A stretch of DNA of 64,000 bases from Undaria pinnatifida (lineage: Eukaryota > Sar > Phaeophyceae > Laminariales > Alariaceae). Below the pieces are notes generated by a model. That model did not search any database and was not told where the DNA came from. It saw only the letters and a list, made by a program, of their open reading frames with translations. The DNA is taken from contig JABAKD010000001.1 of the NCBI GenBank assembly GCA_012845835.1, positions 16,240,226 through 16,304,225 of the forward strand, written 5' to 3'. Shown in pieces: positions 12,601 through 21,600 of this stretch. The first letter of the stretch is position 1; the number at the start of each line of letters is the position of its first letter. Both the position numbers and the translations under genes were made by a program.

Positions 12601-15600
12601 CATAAGGAGGTATGCGAAACGCGCGTAGCATGGTGATAGTACCAATGTTACGACTAATAGTACTGCTGAACCCTCTCTTTCAGGATCTTGACAAGGCCGT
12701 TCTCGTTGTTATCGGTCGCTGTGTATGCATGAGCCCCCCAAAAAGGTCAATTCTCGCTCGCTTTGCTCACCTTCGCGAAGAACAGTTGCACTCCGTTGTC
12801 GTCCTATTTTTACCGCCCATCTTTCGCCCTCACTCCCCCCCCTCCCCTACTAACCACGGCCTGCGATGTTCTTCCATCATTGTTTGCTCGCTTTTGCGCA
12901 AGTCGTCGATAGAGTCATCCCACCGTAGGAGTTTGGTGGACCAGACGTTTTCTGGCATTTCAGATTGGTTGAGCTCCTCGGCTGAGGAACTACTGGTCAT
13001 TCTGATACCTACCTTTGCCAGCACTCTTGATTGCGGACTACAATAGCGCACACAAGTGTTGGCCGGATTGCGCGAACAACGAATGTCTTCGAGGCCATGT
13101 TTGGGGTGAGATACTGAGCTCCTCCTCATGATAGGAGCTCAGAAAATTCTTAGAACCTGCTGCACCCGTACCATGGGATGACTCGAAATTCGAAGGCGTT
13201 TTGGTGCAGGCTCCCCCTAGGCGCTGGATAGGATTGCAATCGTTGTTCTCTTGGTTCCTATACATGGGGTCTCCGTCGGGGTCTCCATCGCTTTGCTCAC
13301 CTTCGTGAAAAACGTTTGCATCCCATTCTCGTCCTTCCCACCCCCCTCGCCGCCGCCGCCCCCCCCGCTATTCCCCGCGGCTTGCGATTTTCTGTCGCTC
13401 TCTTCGCTCTGCTTCACGACACCGTCCACCACACCGTCGAGCGCCCTTGGCGTAGTTTGCCCGAGAAACACGACGGGATGGGCGAGGCCTCGAGCGAGAA
13501 TCCTCTTCTCCGAGAAAAGCCTAAACATAGCCAGGGAAAGTTACACAAAACGGATCAGATCCCTCGTTGCATCATCTACACCAGTCAGGCAAGATACATC
13601 TCTGATTTGCAAGGTCTGTACGATCTATGGACAGCGAGAAATAAAAGCCTACGAAAAACAGCTTGTCCAGCACACACACGAGAGGATGGTCGAGGCCTCG
13701 AGCGAGAATCCTCTTCTCCGAAAAATCCCTAAACATAAAGAGGAAAAAATAACATGTATGTACATACATGACAGTTCAGATTTCCCATTTTTAACGATCT
13801 ATTATTATTTTAACATTAAGGGAAGGAATAGCCTTGATTGACCTGTACGATCTGGATCATATTTGCCTGGTGGAGAACTGTATTGAGGCCTCTAGCGAGA
13901 GTTTCCTTCTCCAAGAAAAGCCCAAAAACAGAGCAGGACATGTTGTACACCTATATGCAACGGTATAAGACATATCTTGTAGGGGCTAATACGTTAATTG
14001 AACGAAATGATAAGCTAAATTAGTTGAGTAACAGGTTGTGTTTTGTTCGGCGGGTCATGGGGATGGGCGGGGTGGCTAATAGTATACAGTAAGCGACAGC
14101 GCCTAAAAAAATGGCGATTAAGATTTTCAGGCTCGAGTTTTTGAAATCTACAATTACCGCTGTATCGAGGTTCAAGAGCTGGACAGGTCCGTATCTGGCA
14201 ACCGTCGCCACTTTGAGCGCGTTGGTGGATGTTTGATGTTATCCCGCGATCGACAGAACAAACAAAAAAAGGCTTCAGCCATCTCGGAAAGATGCCCTAT
14301 TTGGTTACACGTGTAAATTAGAAAATGGCATTCGCTCGAAACAATAGCGCATTTATATCTGGCAACGGTCGTCACCTGCTGGGCGTTGGTGGATGTCTGG
14401 TATTGTTTCGCGATCGAAATCACCTGATCGATCACGTAAAAAGTGGCGTCAGCCGTCTCCAAAGAGGTCTCTATTTTTTTCTTCACGCCGTTCAAATCAG
14501 AAACTCGAAATACGAGGGAAAATATATATCGAAATAATAATAATACCGAAATAATAACGATATCGTAATGGTAACGATATCGTAATAATGATAGCAATAT
14601 CGGAATGAAAATATTAAAACAATCACCACAAAGAGACAAGGGAGAGAAGAGGAGTGTTACATATCACAAGACCTCTTACCTTTCTACTATCACCCCTAGA
14701 TCGAGCGCCAAGAGCTGATGATTCCCGACGAACACGATTGGCCTGGATCGATCTGCATCTGGTATTGCCGACAGTCCAGAGACGCAAGTGCCGTCTTCTT
14801 TTGTAGAGAAAAACACCGGGCTTACGCTGAACAAAAAAAATGCGACGGAGGGGGAGGGGGTCAATCGGGGGGTTAATGGCTTGCGGTTCATGCGTTACAT
14901 CGATGGGCCTAAACTAGTTTCGTATCTCAATAGTACAGACGCGCAAGCGCTGTAGTCTTTCGCAGAGAAAAAACACCGGGCTTAGGCTGCACGAAGATAT
15001 GGCTGGGATGGGCGGGGGAGGGAAACGGGGGGCGGGAGGGAGGTCGATCGGGGGAGAAACGCCGCATTGCTTGAACAAAGTATTTACTGTAGTCTCCTGG
15101 TAAAACTTTGTACCTCTTGAGGAGAAAGTCTATGGTCTTGGTGCCTTCCTCCATCATGCTCTCGTCGGGCTCGACGAAATCGTTGACCCAATCCTTAGCG
15201 TATACCCCGGAGAGGCGTGAGGCCATGTCGCTCTCATTTTCGCTGCCTTCACCGTTTCCCTTATCTTCCTCCACCTTTGAGAGATCGAGATCACGATCGA
15301 TATTGAGAGAGGGAGGGAGGGAGGGAGGGAGGGAGGGAGGGAGGGAGGGAGGGAGGGAGAGAGGGAGGGAGGGAGGGAGGGAGGGAGGGAGGGAGGGAGG
15401 GAGGGAGGGAGGGAGGGAGGGAGGGAGGGAGGGAGAACGGGAGGGAGAACGGGAGGGAGAACGGGGGTTAAGCTGAAATCACACAAGCAAACGATCGTCG
15501 GGGACGCCCCCTCCCCCCCCCGGGCCTGGCCGACACTAAACAGAAGCGTTTCGTGAGTGGCAACACGAGTGGCGACACACCGCACCGCGATGGAAACAAC

Positions 15601-18600
15601 AACGAACGACAACCAACTAGCCTACGTGGTGGCTACGGCAGCGGCGGCGGCGGGAATGCAAAGCCTCGCCCACCTCATCTCCCCGGGCTCAGTTTCGACA
15701 AAACAAATGAAGCCCCCAACCTGAGCCTTGACCGTCTCGAAAATTTCTCATACTGATGGTGTAATGGGGAGACAGTGAGTACCACCTACGGCAGCAACGG
15801 CGGCAATGCAATTCCTCACTCACCGTCGGAAAGTTGACACCTTCGAGGGCAGGGTCTGACTTGATGATCTCGGAGATGTCGACACGGCCATCGAAAAGGG
15901 GGGCGTGCCCGTGCCCTTCCAGCACCATCCGTCGGCAGCCCGGGATGAGGTTCTCGAGCCGCTCAGCCTCTTCCATCGAAGGGAGAAGTCTGTCCGCTGA
16001 CCCCGCGATCACCGTTACCGGAACCTTCAGATTAAGGAGGTATTATACAAGGAGGCGGTGGGGAGGCGGGGTACTGGGTTGCATTGGTTAATACATGCTT
16101 GACTGAAACGCTGGCCTTTATCCCGTAGATTAACACAACATGGAACGGACGAGGGGGGGGTGGGAGGGAGGGCCATTACAGGTACCTTAGATAAACAAAT
16201 ATGTTATATCGCGAGGGGAGGGGGGGGGGGGGGTAGGGCCACAACAGACTACCCGAGGTTCTCAAGCCGCTTAGACTCATCGCCCGAAGGGAGGGGTCTG
16301 TCAGCGGATCCCGCGATCACCGTGACCGGTACCTTAGATTAAGGAGATATGATGTAAGGAGGGGAAAGGGAGGTGCGGGCGACGTCGCCGTACCTTACAT
16401 TACGAATTATACTACAGAAGCAGGGCGGGGGGGGGAAAGGGCCGCTATCGGCGCCTTAGATAATAAATCGTTGTACAAGGAGGGGAAGGGGGGGGGCGTC
16501 ACCGGTACCTCCAACTTACGAAATACAACACATAAGAAATGGAGGGGGGGGAGAGAGAGAGGGCCGGAGGGCGGGAGGGCTAGGGTGATAATGGTTTAAA
16601 TGAGGTTATCGAGCCCCGTGGCTTCTTCGACCGAACGGAGAAGTCTGTCGGTTGACCCCGCGATCACAATAACAGGTACCTTGCACTAAGAAGATCGTGG
16701 CAAAAGGAGGGGGGGGTAAGGAGGGATGGAGGGAGGATCGTTACCCGTGCCTTGGGTCAAGAAAATTGTGATACAAGGAGGGGGGGTAGGGGCTGAGGGA
16801 AGGGGGGAGGCTATCATGGTTGAACTATACTTGAATTTGACACTAACCCTAATCCCGACCGCCTGGGAATTTTCTTCGAATGAAGACGTCTTGAAACTTA
16901 AATACGTGGATCATGAACCACTTCGTCCAAACCGGGGCACGTCGCAAAATACTCCGGCAATGGCAGTTTCCCGCATTAATGTCTCCAAATCCACTCTGGG
17001 CTAGAGATGGGCTATGGAGAGAGAGATAAGAGATACGTTGGGGTCGCTGGGAAACCCTGTCGTGTGAGCACATTATCGCGTGGTTCATTCCGAGAACAAC
17101 CAGGGAACGGTCACGTGCAATAAATAATTACGAATGGGTAATCGCGCATCGGAGGAACTTGGAGTTACGCACGCGAAATTAACGCAATACCAGGCATCCG
17201 CGCAAAGTACCATCCCCGGAAGGGGGTTAATCGCATCCGTCTCCGGCCTATCAACCGCTGCCGTCGCTGCCCTGTTGCTGCGGCCGCTGCCTCTGCCCCA
17301 GGTGCTGCTGGTGGTGGTAATGCTATGTCGATCAGCTGAAGAGGCGTTCCACATATATGTTGAAGCGTTTTTTCATACCGTGGATAGGAGGTGAATTTAG
17401 TTACGGCATTTGCTACTTGATTCGCGTTGAAGCACCTCAAGAATGTTTTCTTCTTCTTCACCTTCATGTCTCCAAGCCCCCTCTCCACCCTGCCCTGCCC
17501 CACCGACAGCCAGTTTTGGATTCTCCATCGCAAGGTGGCCGGAGGAAGATTCTCGGAAACATCATTGATCATCTCCCACAGCTCCCCCAGCTTTCCCGCT
17601 AGCGCCTTGGGTCGCTCGGGCAAGCTTAGGCCGTTTTTTCGGTCGAACAGTACGTCCGTCACGCTCATCATCTGGAGGGTTAGGCAAGCGCGGTACGGCA
17701 GACCCAAGCACAGCGGAGTTGTCGCGGTCAGTGGTGACGGCAAGTCTAACCATACCCCTAACCCTTAAGATGGAAAGTTGTGTCGCATTGCCGAAGACGC
17801 CACCTGCAAATCATTAAAGAATTGGGTGCATGCTACGACCAGGATAGCATTTTTTCCCCCCATAATATTTCTGAGGGTTATTTCCTTGGGTTTCTGTTAC
17901 TTTCTGCCTATCCTAATCCTATCCCTAACCCCCCATTGAGGAACCACAGATACCGTTGAAAATACTCTTTACGGCAGTTAAACAAAGCTACGCGCTATAT
18001 ACCCGGACACAGCGGAGTTGTCACGGTCAGGCGTGACGGTAAGTTGTGCCGCATTCCCGAAACACAACCTGTGAAAGCACATCTAGCGGGGAATTATACC
18101 GCACTGGAACTAGTGAACAGGCACATGTTCTACGCGCCATGGTAGCCCGTGCGGCGATTTGCGGTGTTGATTTATTCGAGGTGCTATGAAGTACAGACAC
18201 GGTGCCGCACTGCTGTACGCTATCCGACGCTACGCTACGTTCCGCTACTCTAAGGGACGCTACTCTAACGCACACCGTGCCTCACTACCCACTATAATTC
18301 AGCACACTACACTACACTGCAGTGGGGGCTCCCAACAAGGCCGGCTGAACAGTGCCACTGCTCTCTATAGCGCCGGTTAAATCCCTTGGCACGACTGGAT
18401 TCTATGTTAACTATGTTAACATGTTAACCCTACTCCCAATAGCGCTGGTGCCCTGAATAGTGCCGGTGTGTTAGGTACATACCGGCACTACGAGTAGTGG
18501 GAGCCCCCCGCTGTGCACCACTCTACACTACACTAACACGACACGATACGACACGACACGACACGGCAGTAAACTGGCGACACTAAACGTCACTACATTA

Positions 18601-18648
18601 CACGACACCAAGCGACAAATACACCACGCTACCTTTCGCTGCACTCCA

Positions 18649-18679
<31 letters not shown>

Positions 18680-21600
18680 GCCACGCCACAACAGAACGCC
18701 ACACCACCAAACCACACTACACCCCCCCCTGCCGGTTCACCGCACCACACCACACTACCGTATTACATTAAGCATCACGATTTGCTGTACCTGTGATCGA
18801 TCCGGACTAGTGGCAGCGAATACGGCGCTAGATGCTAAAGATGCTTGCCTCGCAGGGGCTTTTGAGTGCGCACAGGCTGCTATAGAGCATTTAGTGCAGC
18901 CCCTCATCACGATTTATTCATCCAGACTTCTTATCGTCCACGCCTCACGACAATAAGGTGACCACTATGTTCTTGTGCTTATTCTTATTCTTATCCGTGG
19001 ACTTACCTGTGATCGGTCCGGAATGGTGGCGGCGAATACGGCGATAGATGCTGCCTTGTAGGGGCTTTTGGGCGCCAGGGACAGGATGGGTCCGAGAGAC
19101 CTCCAGGCCGTTCTGCTGAAGCTCGTAGCAGGGTTAACTGCAAACACCGCCTGCACTTTCTCCGGCCTTGAGTAAACGCACCAAACACAAACAAAAAAGT
19201 TGAGGCAGAAATATATTTAATTATGTAGCCATTAATAGTGCGGGTATTTTGGTTGGTCATTGGTAGAATTTTGACATTTTTCGATTCTTGAACAACCAAG
19301 GAAAGGGTGGGCCCGAAAGACCTCCACTTTGTGCTTTTGAAGCTGGTTGCAGGGCTAAACGGCAAACACCGACAGCACGCTCTTCGGTCTTGACGCAGCA
19401 AGGCAGCAAGATAGTGTCAGCACATCGGACTTTACATCTAGAGCGGATACAGCTCTCTCATTTTGGACCAGGGTCAATTTTTTACGTGAGATAAGGCGTA
19501 TCTCACAGTATAATGGTCGGGTCTCAACACCGTATTGGCCGGGGATTGCTTGCGTTCATAAACACAGCAACAACAAGAACAAGTGCATGGAACGTGTTTG
19601 CGATAATGTGACGATCTTCGTTTTACCTTCGTTCGCGCAGGCGCATCTCACAACACTCAGACATACCATAACGCTGCTCCATACCTTTTGCCCTCGAGGG
19701 TTTCGAACAGGGTAGTAGGCTCTCACCAGCAAACAGATACAGTGAGTTTCGGTCATAACATATACATATGTTGTGTTTTTTGGGATGTACGTGATACCAC
19801 ATACAATCGCCCTTGATGAAAATCAGAAGGTTTGTATATCTTGAAATGATAAAATAGGGTTCTAAACAGGGTAGTAGGCTCTCATCAGCAAACAGAAACA
19901 ATGCGTTTCGGTCATATCATATACTTCGAAGTATATATGTTGTGTTTTTTGGATGTACGTGATACCACATACAATGGCCCTTGATGAAAATCGGAGGGGT
20001 TCGTACATCTTGAAATAATAAAAACGCGCGATCGGAGTATCACGCAGCTCGCAAAGACGAGTACCGACCCATAAACCGATCGAACTCACAGGTCGCGTAT
20101 TTAAAACATGTTCCACCAATGTATTGGAAGCATCTACCGTCAGGCTCAATCAAGAGATCGCCACTACCAACGCCAGTACATAGTGTATTGTGCCAGTGTC
20201 CAGCCGAAAAAAAAACGTCTTCCCACGTTTCGTGGAACAGTCGAGAAGAAACTAAATAACCTCGGCGCAGCCCCATGAACCTTATCGTTTAGAAACGAAA
20301 TGAAACACAACATCGACACACGAAATAAATTTCCAAAAGCAATATATATAGAAATTACAGGGTTTTTTAAACATTACTTTTTACTCTCCAGCTCAGCTCG
20401 TAAGAGGTTTTCACCCTCAGCGACCTTCTGGACAAGCCGTGGTCACAAGTGTCTTCCCTTTTCCCCCTCCGTGCTTGCCTTCATTTTTATTGCGCACGGG
20501 GTTCAGCTTTTTATGCTCGTCGGTTTTCATCGAAGAGTTGGGGAGCGCTGTTGGTCAGACTTATAGTGTGCCGAAAAGTAACCTCCCCTACCCTGGAATG
20601 CCATGTCTCCCTGGCCGGTGGAAACCCGACGTGATCCGTCCCGGCAATGTAAGGATGCGAACGTCTTTGGCTATACGACTGCGGTCATGCATGACATGAG
20701 TACACCCCCTTCGCCTGGCATGGCTCTTTAAACCAACTAGTACGCCTATAACACGAAACAAAATCCAGATGCCCAGTCCGACACTTAGTTCATGATCTAG
20801 ATATGAGGGGGGCAGATTTATTCCTGATCTATATTATCTGCACGATCTACGTTTTTGTTCACGGGTAGGAACTGTATGGTACGGCTCTTGAACAACACCC
20901 CACAGTTCCAAATACTTTTGAAGCGTAGAATCTATAGATTACCTATAGTGAATAAAAATAATGGTCCCATGCCCGGACCCTCCACCCAAAACGTTACGCA
21001 GAGCACCCACAAAAACCGCCCACACCCCAAACGTCTAAACCCCTTCACCTGAGCTGTTCCGGGCGTAGCCCCAGCATGCCAAAGGAGCTTTCCCCAAGAA
21101 CAACCGTCTTATCGCCCCCCCGCCATATCGGCAAACCCCGTCATAGCCTATTAGTACGATCTAGATCATAAAGGAGGGTGGGTTCTATAAAAGTACCCCT
21201 TTGCGCGCATATTTTCCGGGTGGATCTGTATGATACGCCCTTTTGCACAACATGTCATAGCCTTAATGTTGGACCTAAGGTTATCTAGATCGTCATTCAT
21301 CAAATGTGAACTTTCCACACGAGTACACCGAGAACACCACCACCGTCAGGCCCAAACGCCATACGCCCAGTCAACTCACCTGAGCTGTCCCAAGCGTAGC
21401 CCCAGCATGCCACCGAAGCTCTCCCCAAGAACAACCGTCTTCTCACCTCCCCGCCCCCCCCCGTCATCCGCTGCTATATCTACAAACCCCGTAACAGCCG
21501 CAGATAGCTTCGAAAACGTCGACCGGTCTTCCGCCCCAATGATCAGCCGATAAACTCGAAACTTGTCGGACAAGGCTGGGAGCTGTGTCTCTATGGACGT

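Noticed and set aside
13251-13841. 196-codon plus-strand open frame
   Set aside because: It is antisense to PES exon 7 and its copies; its Pro-rich part is the complement of the exon's Gly run.
15108-15612. Arg-Glu-Gly-Gly and Leu-Pro-Pro-Ser repeat proteins
   Set aside because: They are pure translations of the GGGA microsatellite.
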